In this document: in pieces, positions 23,611 through 34,500 of the stretch
Layout of the letters: each line of letters opens with the position of its first letter
Position numbering within the stretch: position 1 is the first letter of the stretch
NCBI GenBank assembly: GCA_002286855.1
Contig: NRSV01000012.1
Location: forward strand, 372,001 to 436,000
Length of the DNA: 64,000 bases
Reading direction: 5' to 3'
Source of the DNA: Bipolaris cookei
Taxonomy: Eukaryota; Ascomycota; Dothideomycetes; Pleosporales; Pleosporaceae
Notes under the pieces: model-generated
The model's input: only the letters and a program-made list of their open reading frames with translations
Database searches by the model: none
What the model was told of the DNA's origin: nothing
Made by a program: the position numbers and the translations under genes

Positions 23611-24043
23611 GGTGGCTGTAACATACATATATTGGTTTGTCTGCTATGGCTGTAAGTATTTAGGTTCGATGGATAGCCTTAGTTTTTGGTTGGAATCTTT
23701 TCCACGCACGATAATATAGTATCTCAACTAGCGCTGTGTGAAATCACAGTCGAGGTTGGTAAGCTGTTCAGTGCTGAGGTGATTTCACAATGCAACTAGA
23801 ACATGATCAGAATACGAGTAAATTCAGCTCCAGATGTTTGGAATTCATTCTTCTAGTATCAAACTAGATGGCTAACTATTGCTCTTTGATTTGAGTTATT
23901 TCATTACTCATTGTAATTCGGTCCCAACGCCGATGATTGCAAAAACCCAGTACGCGATGCTATCGCTTATGCTAATCATTTAATATGCAAAAAAAAGAAA
24001 AAGACGCTGTTCACTACAATCCCGCAGTGGTGACGGAAATTTC

Positions 24044-24508
24044 TCAAACAAGCATACCAACAACGCTCAAGCCAATCAGAAGGGATAAGGTCCAACTCCC
24101 GCTAATCTTCAGCCCAGCGCTTACATACGATCCTTCATTGCCACCGTTGGTCTTCCTCTGCCCAACCGCCTTTTCAGTATTAAAGCACCCAAACATACCA
24201 ATGCCAGTAGCGCCCTCTTTGGCGAAAGCTTGCATCTTCTCTGCGAGACAGCTCTCAACAATATCTGGCGAGTCGGTTATGCAGTACTGGAAGCAATCGT
24301 CGCCGTCCTCCGAGTTGACAATTACAGGTATCGATGAATCGCGGGGTGTTAACGAGGTGGTATCTGGGGCCGAGTATGTGGCAATGGCGTTGATGTGGCC
24401 GTTGCAGCAGACATCCAGGATTGAGCTGTTTGAGCCGCCGATGGGTACTGCGCAGGAGGGGAGGGTGGTTGGTGGAGGAGGAACTGAACTGAGAGGTTGG
24501 CAAGACAT
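24044..24508 (-). CDS. small Cys-containing protein with hydrophobic C-terminal tail
   Basis: A 154-aa single-exon frame of unknown function. It has eight cysteines, including an adjacent pair (LDVCCNG) and a CFQYC motif, Ser/Thr/Pro-rich linkers, and a C-terminal hydrophobic stretch (TLSLLIGLSVVG) preceded by small residues. This resembles a GPI-anchor signal or a tail anchor. The N-terminus (MSCQPLSSVPPPP) is not a classical signal peptide, which argues against simple secretion unless an upstream exon exists. Similar short Cys-rich proteins with a hydrophobic tail are common and uncharacterised in Pezizomycotina. Confidence 0.6.
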   Translation of the reverse strand: MSCQPLSSVPPPPTTLPSCAVPIGGSNSSILDVCCNGHINAIATYSAPDTTSLTPRDSSIPVIVNSEDGDDCFQYCITDSPDIVESCLAEKMQAFAKEGATGIGMFGCFNTEKAVGQRKTNGGNEGSYVSAGLKISGSWTLSLLIGLSVVGMLV

Positions 24509-25544
24509 CTTTGTGACCTTGTGTATCTTTTTGTGATGAATAAGATGCGAAGTGGGCGATCGAAGTTGTTCTGATTGTGGTGTATCGGATTGAGATTTGG
24601 TATCCGGTGGTTCGATTAAACACGGCTTGCGTGTGATCAGGCGAGCTTTTCAAAGGGAAAATACGGAGATCGTTCAAATGAGATGAGAACTTGACGCCGA
24701 CGCAATGCTGAGATTTGACAGAAGGAAAGAATGCAGGTCTTTGAAAGAAACGATATGTGAAGTGATTCGCAGAACACACTCAAAAAGATAAGAAAAGAAC
24801 CTAATGAAATGACAAAAGGAAAGAGAGAATCTTGAGGCTGTTGAATGATGCCATTGTTGAGCGCAGAGCCTCATTCATATGTACAGAACGGATTCTAAGA
24901 ATATCCTGGCAGGATTGGCGGGTGGATAGGCGGGTAGATGGGTCAGCGCAAGACCTAGTTTTACGCGCCCGCCGCTCGGCTGTGGGACGTCGTTGGTTGG
25001 CCGGTAACGCTCGACGGGACTACGCGCTAGATGCTCGGCCCCGTCCGAAACAACCTGTTCTGTCGTGTTTGAAACATTATTATGCGAGGATTTGTTGTTT
25101 TCATGCTTTGTCCAGTCCAATGAGGTGTAAATATGGCGCGGTAGAGACAGGTCACGTGTCGTATACTCCACCAAAGCGAAGGCCCATGCGCTTGACCCGA
25201 GTAATGACAGGCAGCTTTCAGGTCCCAAACAGACATCTCGCGAGGCTGTTGGACAGGAATAATATCTTGGGGCCCCGTTCGCGCGGCAAGACCGGGGGTA
25301 ATGGAGCCCACGTTGCGGGCCTAAATAGATGATACCATATTCCATTAGTGAAGTGGGTACTTTCGCTTCAAAATACATGCGTACAATTGATGAGTTGGAA
25401 CTGCGATACCACTATCTATACTAGGCCATCTTTTTTGTAACTCTCAAAGTCTTTGCCACTGTGTGACCATTGTGTTCGGGGAGATGAAGCACGAAGCTGG
25501 AATCGGCCAGGGATCAAAACGCTCAGGACGTCTGGTGTTGAGTC
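24509..25544. other. intergenic region
   Basis: About 1 kb between the small Cys protein and the MFS transporter 3' end. Open frames on both strands (for example 24832-25332) have arginine-rich, domain-less translations and look like chance. No RNA gene or repeat was seen. Confidence 0.4.
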
Positions 25545-27112
25545 TTAGTCGTCTTCGTTCTCATCCTCGTGCGCGGCTGCCCAAGGGCTTCTCTTGCGTA
25601 GCGATGCTCCTCGCACCTCGAGTACGAATGGTATAGGCGCTAAGCAGATAGCTATAGCCATCAGGACTAAGCTTGCATTTCTAGTGCCGATGTTCAGAAA
25701 AAGATGTCTGCCGACAAGGGGAAAACCAGCCCCAGCCAGATTTCGGATGAGTCCGATCCCAGCAAGTGCTGATGCCGAGTACGTTTTATAAGCATCTTCG
25801 GTATACGTAAGAGTCATGAGTACTAAACGTAAATTATGAGCACAAGTCTTCAAAACCAAGACAAAAACTTACTTAGGGTGTAAAAAGACCATCCCCATAA
25901 GGCGCTAGCAAATACTGCAAAGAACGGGTGTATGTGCGGCGTAGCTGTAAATGCAAAAGCCAAAAGTGAAATTGGCAGCACTACGGCGGCCAGTTTTGCA
26001 TAACGCACCCGTGCTTCTGGGACATCGTGACCGTCGGTTTGGGCGACGCGCCATTGGTAATATCTTTCTTGAAAGACGTTTGTCATGAGGCCAAGCGTTA
26101 TGCCCGCAACTATCCCAAGAAAGCAGATGCCAACACCAATAGTGTCAAATCCGTAGCCACTTGGTCCGAAGATCATATGAAAAGCGCCGTTGAACAGGAA
26201 TGAAAGTCCGTATAAAAAGCCGTTGTAGAGAGCACCAAACTGAACGATGGCTTCAGTGCCGAGAAATCGAAATGGTCTCGCAAGTGCGGTGCCGAACAGT
26301 TGTTTCGGTCCTCGTTGCTTCAGCGCATCTGGTACCTCTAAGCTATCGTCTCCTGTTGCTCTGCGCAGCGCTCTCGCCCTTCTCAACAATATCACATTGT
26401 GTCGAGTCTCTCCTAAAGTGGTCAAAGTTACAACCAGGATGATCCAAAACGCGAAGCAGATGGCCAGCATGATCCGAAATACAGCATGCCATGATCTGCC
26501 CTGTGCAATGAAAGAAAACAGCACAAATCCGGTTGGACTGCCACCCGTGGCTGCCCAGAGAAACCAGGACATTGCTGGACCAGTGTCGTTGTGATGGAAG
26601 AGATCTGCGATTGTTCCGCCGAAATTCGATATCGTTGTTGAAGAAAAATAGCCTGAGAAGAACCTCAGGGCAAGAAACGGTCCTAAGGTCTCAACATATG
26701 TCGTTCCTAGAAGCATGAGTAAAAATATTCCGTAAGACACAACGTATACAGGTCTCCGTCCGTAGTACTCTGATAGTGGTGCCAGAGTCATAGGTCCAAA
26801 AGCTAGTCCAAGCACATACATGCTCAGCCCCAGCAATGCGACGCCGGGAGATACACCCATATCTTTTGCAAAGTCACTTGCGACGGGACTGAATCCACTG
26901 GCACCCCAAGAGACACTCAGATCAATAGGTATTATCGCGGCAACCATAAGCCATTTTCGCGCTGTCGGCCAGTTGCGCGGGTCTTCGGGATCGTTGGGTT
27001 CGAATCCTATGACTTTGGCCGGCACTTGGGAGAGTAACGGCTCTCTCTCGGCTTGGGAGGGGCTCATATTTCCATGGAAAAATAGAGAATGAAGGTCTTC
27101 TGGCGTGTCCAT
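25545..27112 (-). CDS. MFS drug:H+ antiporter (DHA1-like)
   Basis: A predicted 505-aa, roughly 12-TM transporter in two exons (27112-25873 and 25822-25545), with a 50-nt intron (A|GTAAGT to TTTAG). The N-terminus carries a fungal DHA1-type prelude (PNDPEDPRNWPTARKWLMV) and the motif A/C region GPMTLAPLSEYYGRRPVYVV. A central cytosolic loop is rich in Arg/Lys (ILLRRARALRRATG), and the tail is acidic. DHA1 transporters export diverse toxic compounds or metabolites; the substrate cannot be predicted. The ATG at 27112 (MDTPEDL) was chosen; the frame is open to an ATG at 27265, but the upstream residues do not look like family sequence. Confidence 0.9.
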
Positions 27113-28510
27113 AGTCAAGACGCAGTTACGGTCTGTTGCTGCCACGTGAGAGAGACGGCGATCTAGCGCCGATGATGACGTACCTACCCACAATTTCATT
27201 GGACCGATCCATTTTATAATACATTTGGCTTCTGATATCTCCACTGCTGAACATTTGTATACCACTGCTGAATGAATTGACGATACATCGTCTTGAGTTG
27301 TTTGGGATCAATATCTTTGCTAATCTAAAACTCAAGTTAGCAATCGCTGATTCCCGATTCCAGTACGTTATGCAGCGCACAAGTTCCGTCACTGCATAGC
27401 TCCCCAGAATTTAAACTACATATGTTTGTACCTATTGGAATGGTCTCTACAAGCCCTTCGATAACTCTGAGGCCAGAATGTCTATATAAACAGGAACTCA
27501 GCTTAATAATCTATCTTCTTGGGCACCTACGTCAGCCATTCATGCCTTCAGCGCGTTTCTTTTCCGACCTGTCTGTGTAGACTCGAACGGATATGAACTA
27601 ATCCTCATCAACATCTTGTGAGGCTTCCTTAGTTGCGCTAAGATCATTTAAATTCTATTCTAATAATCAGTCCCGCAGCGGCATTGATGACTCGAATTTC
27701 CTCACTCTGCCAAAACCAGCAGGCTCGACATCATTTCAATTCGCACAGTATATAGTGTGACCGGACAATAATTGCCTCATGTGTTGCAGTTGTGCATCGA
27801 TTTTCGACAATCAAAAAGTGTGACTGCATCTTGGTAATTCACAATGGGTGGGTAGATGAGCAGGGGACCCGCAGGGAGCTTGTTGCGAGGAGAGGCAGGT
27901 ATTATGCTATGGTTCTGGCGCAGTCGCTAGATTGAGAGATATGATGTGTTAGTGCACAGTAGATGTACCGCTAGGATTTGTTTTGTTTTGTAATTCATTA
28001 GCACATAAGCCCCTTGGCATGAGGTTCAGATTTTAGATTTTAGACTAGAGCATGTAACAATCTGATATAATTTGTAATCTCTTTCGCAACATCTAAGGTT
28101 AATTTATTAAGAAAGACTGGGGCGTTGCTGTGTAACTTAGCACACTGTGACGTGCAAATGCCTCTGGCAAAGTACGCACTACTAGGGCTTTCGCAAAGCG
28201 TGTCTAGGTTCTTGGGTAACATCCTGGGAACATGGTATACATCCCCAGCCTCATGTTACCTAGTCAAGAATTAGTTCACCACATGTCCCTTACGCAAGTA
28301 GGCGAACTTAAATGGTGGCCATTTTCGGCCTACATCCCACCGAAGGCCCGACTAGCGTATTTATCCCGTATCCCGGACTCCTCCTTTACCCTAGATTCCG
28401 ACTAGTCCATCCGTCATTCTATATTAATTTTCCCGGATGTTTGGTTATAAACATGGAAATAAAAACACCGTCGAGCCAAGCCGTGTTTGTCACATAGCTA
28501 AGCATTCACC
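27113..28510. other. AT-rich intergenic region and PL4 promoter
   Basis: About 1.4 kb, AT-rich in the middle, with no supported gene. The last few hundred bases precede the PL4 lyase start and probably hold its promoter. Confidence 0.4.
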
Positions 28511-30640
28511 ATGCACGCCATTACGATTACAGTGACGCTTCTATTCTATGCCAATACATGGGCCTTTCTGGAAGCCAGTCAAAACATTCAGAGTCTCACT
28601 ATTGCTAACGACCGGCTGATAGCATCGGTGAGCAAATCAAAAGGGTATATCAATGTTTTGACACTTGACGGCCAAAACCTTCTTGGAACGGAGTCTGGTA
28701 ACACTGGTGTTGGACCATATCTTGATTGCTACTGGTTGGTGAAAGTCATGCTCGAAAGGCACAGAGGTGATTAGCTGACTTTATCTCTTCAAAAACAGTA
28801 CATCGAGTGGCTTCTGGACGCCTGGTCGTGGTAAGGATGTTCAATATCAACTATTTAATGGCACCGACTCAACAGGCACTCCGTATGGCGGTATCAGCAT
28901 GGGAGAAACATATGCACCTACCGGTCAACGGCTGGAGCAATACTGGTTCCTGAGAGAAGGCGAGACGGGTCTTCACACTTTCAGCCGAATAGTATACCAC
29001 AACGAGACTACGCCATTTTTGCGGAACCTGCAGGAATTCCGGACTCTATTCAGACCCAACCATGACCCTCCACTTTTCACCCACTTTGTCACTAATGACA
29101 AGTTTTCTGCGCCTCGCCCAGATCTGAATGGACAAGTGGTGGTTCAAGATGCCACCTGGCAGCTTGCCAACAAGGACGATCCCTACGTAAAAGGCGTAGG
29201 AGACTACTTCACCAAGTACACCTTCCAAGATACCTGGCGCAACCACCTCGCCCACGGCATGTACGCCGACGGCCACACCACAAACGGCACTACCTACGGC
29301 GCCTGACTCGTCCACAATACAGTCGAAACCTACTTCGGCGGCCCCACCCACTCGGACCTCGTCGTCGACGGGATAGTCTACAACTACATGGTCTCTAACC
29401 ACCACGGCGCCCAAACCCCTAACATAACCACCGGCTTCGACCGCACCTTTGGCCCGCAATATTTTCACTTCAACAGCGGCGGTACCCTCTCTGAGTTGCG
29501 TAAAGACGCAGAACAATACGGCCTCCGCCCCGATTGGAACACCCCCTTCTACGACTCCATCGCCCCGCATGTCCCGAACCTCGTTCCTTCATTCCACCGC
29601 GGCACCTTCGAAGCAAACATCACTCTCCTCTCCGGTGCACAGAACCCCATTGCCATTCTCACCGCGTCCAACCACAACTTCCAAGACAACGCCGTAAATA
29701 GCACCGCGTACCAATACTGGACCCCGATCCCTTCTTCGGGTTACATATCCATTCCCCACGTAAAACCCGGGTCTTACCGCTTAACGCTCTACGCGGACGC
29801 TATCTTCGGGGACTACATCCGCGACTCCATCTCCATCTCCGCTTCTCACACCACGTTTCTCAACGTAACATGGACGCCCGAGTCCACAGGCAGAGAAATC
29901 TTCCGTATAGGCACCCCGGATAAATCCTCCGGCGAGTACCGCCACGGCTCTTCTCCCTCCCCTACCCACCCTTTGCTGACAGAAGAATACCGACTCTACT
30001 GGGCTGTCTACGATTTCATCACCGATTTCCCCACTGGCGTGACGTTCAAAGTCGGTGTCGATGACCCCAGCCAAGCGCTGAATTACATCCACTGGTCCGT
30101 CTTTGGCGGGAAAGCGAATAGTCTGCGTCCTATACCGGTGCCGGATCACGTGTATGATTGGAGTATACTTTTTGATTTGGAAGAGGAGGATGTAAGGGAG
30201 GGGGGGAAGGCGACATTCACGGTACAGCTAGCTGGTGCGAAGACGGCGGCGGGGAATACGGATGTGGACGATGGAACGGAGAAATGGGCGAATCTTCCCT
30301 TTACTGTGTCCGTCAATGGTGAGGTGTTGGAGCCGTGGGTTATTCCGTGAGTTATCCCCGCTTATCCTAGATTGTTAACGAGAATGGGTGGTTGTTTGTG
30401 TACGAGGAAGTGAAGCTAACGTGGGAGTATAGATACTACCAGTCTTCTTCCTGCGCCGTTCGCTCGGCAGTCTCGTGCTACCACTTGTTGCACAAATTCG
30501 AGTTTTCGGCGGATTCACTGAAGGAAGGGGAGAATGAGATTGTGATGGGGCTGCCGTATAATGCTACGGGGAGTGAGAGTGCGGTACTGCCCGAGGCGGT
30601 GTATGTGCAGTATGATGCGTTGAGGTTGGAGGTGGAGTAA
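28511..30640 (+). pseudogene. secreted rhamnogalacturonan lyase (PL4) with one in-frame TGA
   Basis: Exons 28511-28734, 28799-30346 and 30433-30640 would encode about 659 residues of a polysaccharide lyase family 4 enzyme that cleaves the rhamnogalacturonan I backbone of pectin. A signal peptide is visible (MHAITITVTLLFYANTWAF). Family-like stretches include GVGPYLDCYC, GGPTHSDLVVDGIVYNYMVS, the fibronectin-like segment with YISIPHVKPGSYRLTLYA, and a C-terminal carbohydrate-binding-like domain ending in VQYDALRLEVE. Codon 244 is TGA (29304-29306), where homologues are expected to have Trp (TYGA-stop-LVHNTVETY). All introns and every other codon remain intact. It may be a recent pseudogene, a sequencing error, or a leaky stop (TGA followed by C). 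The first donor (GTTGGT) is also atypical. Confidence 0.8.
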
Positions 30641-31596
30641 GTTAGATTTGATATATACTTGGATATCTTGTTTTGTAAAAGATGCAGGTAGTCATCTAAC
30701 CCTGGGAATTGAAGTAAAAGGTTAGATCTGCAGGTGGGAAGTGGATAAAGATGATACTGTGTGACCAAGGGGTGGAAGAAATTGTTTCATTCGCTTGTCA
30801 TGCGTATAGACTGGCGCTGTACTAGTACAAAGTAGTAACCTCTTCACACATATCCGCAATAAACATGCAACGAGACACATCATCACCTCGACCTACAAAC
30901 ACAACAATTCAAATGACAGACTCTGGTATTTCCATAGCTACTAAAATCCAATATATGTATATGTATATATATGTGGACCACCACTCATATCGCATCCTCC
31001 CCGTGCCCGCCTCTTTCATCGCCACGTACGACATTCCAATCAATATCAACCTATCTCCTTACAAACGGGCCAACCTCATGGATCCCAAGACAAATCCATG
31101 GTCCATCCAAACAACAGAAGCAGAAAATAAAAGAAGTGGAGGTATTTACACAAAAGGAAAATGACCCAGAGTCGTTGGACGGAGCCCTCATCAAAAAAGT
31201 GCAACGAATGGCAAATAAAAATAAAACGGGAAAAAGGTATACGAGTGGGCGAAACAGAGAGAGATGCAGAGGCATGTGGTAAAAGGAGGGACAAAAGACA
31301 AAAGACAGACGGCAGAGTTAAAAAATCTCAAAACAAGGGGGGAAGGGGTGGGGGAGGAAACAAAAAATCAAGAAACAGAAGCTTGAAATAAAAGACTTGC
31401 AAGGTTTCCCCCCCCCCCTCGCAACGCTATGCAATTCATTCATCTCCCTTTGTATCGCTTTAATTTCTTTCTTCTTTTGTTTGCTCAAAAAACCCTTCAA
31501 AGAAACCAAGCACAAAACATTAACATTTTAAAATCCCAACCCAAACCCCCCTCCCGCGCGCGTTTTTCGTTTCAAAACAACCAACCGCCACAGGGA
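30641..31596. other. convergent intergenic region
   Basis: Tail-to-tail space between the PL4 gene (plus) and the flippase gene (minus). It is A-rich on the plus strand with several poly-A/poly-G runs near 31190-31420, consistent with 3' UTRs. No supported gene. Confidence 0.4.
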
Positions 31597-34500
31597 CTAC
31601 CTGGGCGGGCTCGCAGGAGGCGACTTGGATACTGGCGATTTGGGTACTGGCGGTACGTCTGGTACATCCTCGCCGTTTGGTTGTTGCTGATGTTGTCGGA
31701 GATGCTCGGGCAGCTCTTCGCGCGTGATCGTTGCTCTTCGTATGGCGTTGCGTAACCGGCTCATGACGGCCGGTTGTGCGTTGGCGTCATTTGCGACCTG
31801 GTAGCTGATCCGGTTGCCCTGGATGCTGTTTCGGCTGTGCGACGACTCGAGTCGCGTCAGCATGGCTGCCGACGTAAAATCGTTGCTCTGCTCGAAACTA
31901 GGGCGCACACGGTCCATCGACATGCGCGCACGGTCGTAGCTTGGTCGCACACGGCATTCAGTCGACATGCGGAGGTTGAGTGGAGGTCCGTCTGAAGTAG
32001 GTGCTGGTGGGAGACCTTCCATGGAGCGACGGAAGGTGTAGTCGGTGCTATTGCTGCCATTTTGGCTTCTCGGGTTGTGCGTTGTGGCCGTGGGCGCGAT
32101 CGAAGGTGGGTATATTGGTCGTACATCTTCGTCTGTCGGGGTAGCATTCGCGGCCGTGTACTTGGAAGCATCGGCTTCTGGGATGCTCGAGTTTGGTGAA
32201 GGAGCAACCTTCCCTGGTGGTGGAGGAATAAATGAAGTGGATTCTTTAAGATAGTCGAATTTGCCTTGCTTGACTTGCTCTCGAATAATGTCGGCATCCA
32301 ACGGAAAGTACATCTTTTGCGTGGCTTTGAAGATGAAGCGGGGAAGCAAACAAGCCATGGTAGCACACAGAACGTATGCCCAGAAATTGAGGTTTCCGTA
32401 GACTTCGGACCCGGCCTTGTAGAACTGTTGACTGGAAGTAAAAGAGGTGTAGATGCCAGTCCAGAGCCAGATGAAGAGGGTACTGATGACCACGATGAGG
32501 ACCATTAACCAATCCCATCGGTAAGTGTTGTACAAAACGTAAATGTTGGCGGCACAAACGGCAGTAGTAGCGGCATAGATACCCATGCGTCGGTACTCGG
32601 CAATGTCCAAGCCGTTTGAGGTCGCAAAGGTTGCGGGCTCGAATATCTCGTAGAGGAAGAAGAAAGCAATGGCGGATTGATAGATACCATCAACCATGTA
32701 CGCCCTACAAATACGTTAGAGATTGTCAAGTACTTCTTGAACACATCATACTTACCAAAACTTTGGTTGCGTCCACTCCTTGCGTTCAATACCACGACGA
32801 TATAGTTGTGGAACAGCCAGAGACACCTTGTCGTCAACATCCTGGTCCAAAACACCCATGACAATAACAGGGAGTGACGTAAAAGCCAAATTGAAGAAGA
32901 TGATATATGTGTAGTCGAAGATATACTGGCTGTCAAAGTTGGTGTAGATTTGGTACCAGAAGAGGGCAAAAGTCCAAACAATGTTCTACTGAATGTTAGC
33001 ATAAGCAAATTGGCCATTATGAGAAAACGGCTCACTTTGTAGAAAAAATTGGCAATGGTCTCCGCAAGTCTGCGGTACGACCATCTGCCATGAACAAGCA
33101 CAAGGCGGGTCAAGAAGCGGAATTGACCAATCGCGTAATCCGAAGACATGACGGCTGCGCGACCCTCAACGCCAGCGATACCGACACCAACATGTGCCTC
33201 TTGAATCATGGCAACGTCGTTGGCACCGTCTCCAATGGCAAGAGTAAGGCAGTCGAGTCCAGTCTTGACCATGTTGACAACAGCCGCCTTTTGACTGGGA
33301 CTGACTCTGCAGCACAGGACAGATCGACATCTCCTGCAAAGCAAAAGGAACTTTCTCTTGACAGACTCGTCCAAAGCCAGCTTGAGTGTATCTCCATCGA
33401 TGATGATGGCATGTGTGGGTGGAGGCGGTTCGTGGTCGTTTTGAGCGGCAGCCAGCTCTTCTTCGGAACCCTCGAGACCAAAGATTTTGAGCTTTTCGTC
33501 GAGCTGAGCTTCCACGGATGCAATGGTATCGTCTGTCACCTTGAGAATAATGAGATCCATATCGTTGTCGAGCAGGTTGCACGAGAAACCAATATTGATG
33601 GCTGTCTCTACCTTGTCGCCAGTCAGGACCCAGAGCTTGATACCTGCCTGACCGAGAAGCGAAATAGACTCTGGTACACCGTCCTGAAGTCGGTCCTCAA
33701 TAGCGGTTCCTCCTAGTAGCCAAAGGTGGTTTTCGATGCGATCAGACACTTCTTCCAACTTGTCCTCACGTCCCTGGATGGCGTTGGCAGCAATGTCGTA
33801 GTCCTTGCTCCACTCTTGGTACTCCTCTTCAGAAATTTCTCTTTGAGCAATACAAAGTGTTCGCAGTCCCTCTCGTGCAAACATTTCCAGGTGCTCTCCA
33901 GTATCGGCGCGAAGCTGTCGTTGCTCGTTGGGGATCAATCTTGAGTAAATCATGCTGTCAGCACCCTTGCAGAAGAGGATAATCTTGCCGTCAGGCATCC
34001 TGATGATTGCGCTCATGCGCTTCCTGCTGGAGTTGAATTCGAGTGTGTTCAGAACCTGGTACCTGCGCTCCTGTCCCAAGACATTCAAAATTAGATTGTC
34101 GTCTTCGCGGCCGACAAATGTGAATCCAACATCACGAGCGGTGGCGACAAGTGCAGCTTCGTCGGGCGATTGGGCCTTGAACTCGATCTTGGGTGGGTCG
34201 CCGGGGGTGCGTTCGGTAACCACAGTGTGGCAAAGAGCCAAAGCAAGCATAAATTCCTCATTGGCCCTCTTCTGTTCCATTCCGGCATCTCCGCGTAGAT
34301 CATCGATGAAGTCGGGCGCAACAAAAGTCAGGTCGTCGTCCCACAGATAAGGATTATCGTGCATCTTCCGGACGCCCTCGAGCATGCGCGTACGATCCCT
34401 TGCAATCTGATCACGAGCCTTTGCGCCTTCAACGTCGACGTCGATGCCTTGTCTTCGCTGCATTCCGGCTTGGGCTTCGGTGTATGCTTCTCCATAGGGA

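Noticed and set aside
23737..23789. Perfect 11-bp inverted repeat TGTGAAATCAC...GTGATTTCACA with a 31-nt spacer
   Set aside because: About one such repeat is expected by chance in 64 kb at this spacing, it does not extend by further pairs, and no adjoining feature needs it.
24832..25332. 166-codon plus-strand open frame
   Set aside because: Arg-rich, domain-less translation in a region open on both strands; no splice or start context supports it.
26997..27008. GGGTTCGAATCC, similar to a tRNA T-arm
   Set aside because: It lies inside the MFS transporter coding sequence and has no matching acceptor, D or anticodon arms around it.
20293..27112. Secondary-metabolite cluster suggested by a CmcJ-like enzyme and an MFS transporter
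   Set aside because: No polyketide synthase, NRPS, terpene synthase or cluster regulator lies nearby, and argininosuccinate lyase sits between them.
29304..29306. RIP (repeat-induced point mutation) as the cause of the PL4 stop
   Set aside because: RIP changes CpA to TpA, which would turn TGG into TAG via TpG to TpA. The observed TGG to TGA needs a GpG to GpA change, and the gene shows no other RIP-like damage.
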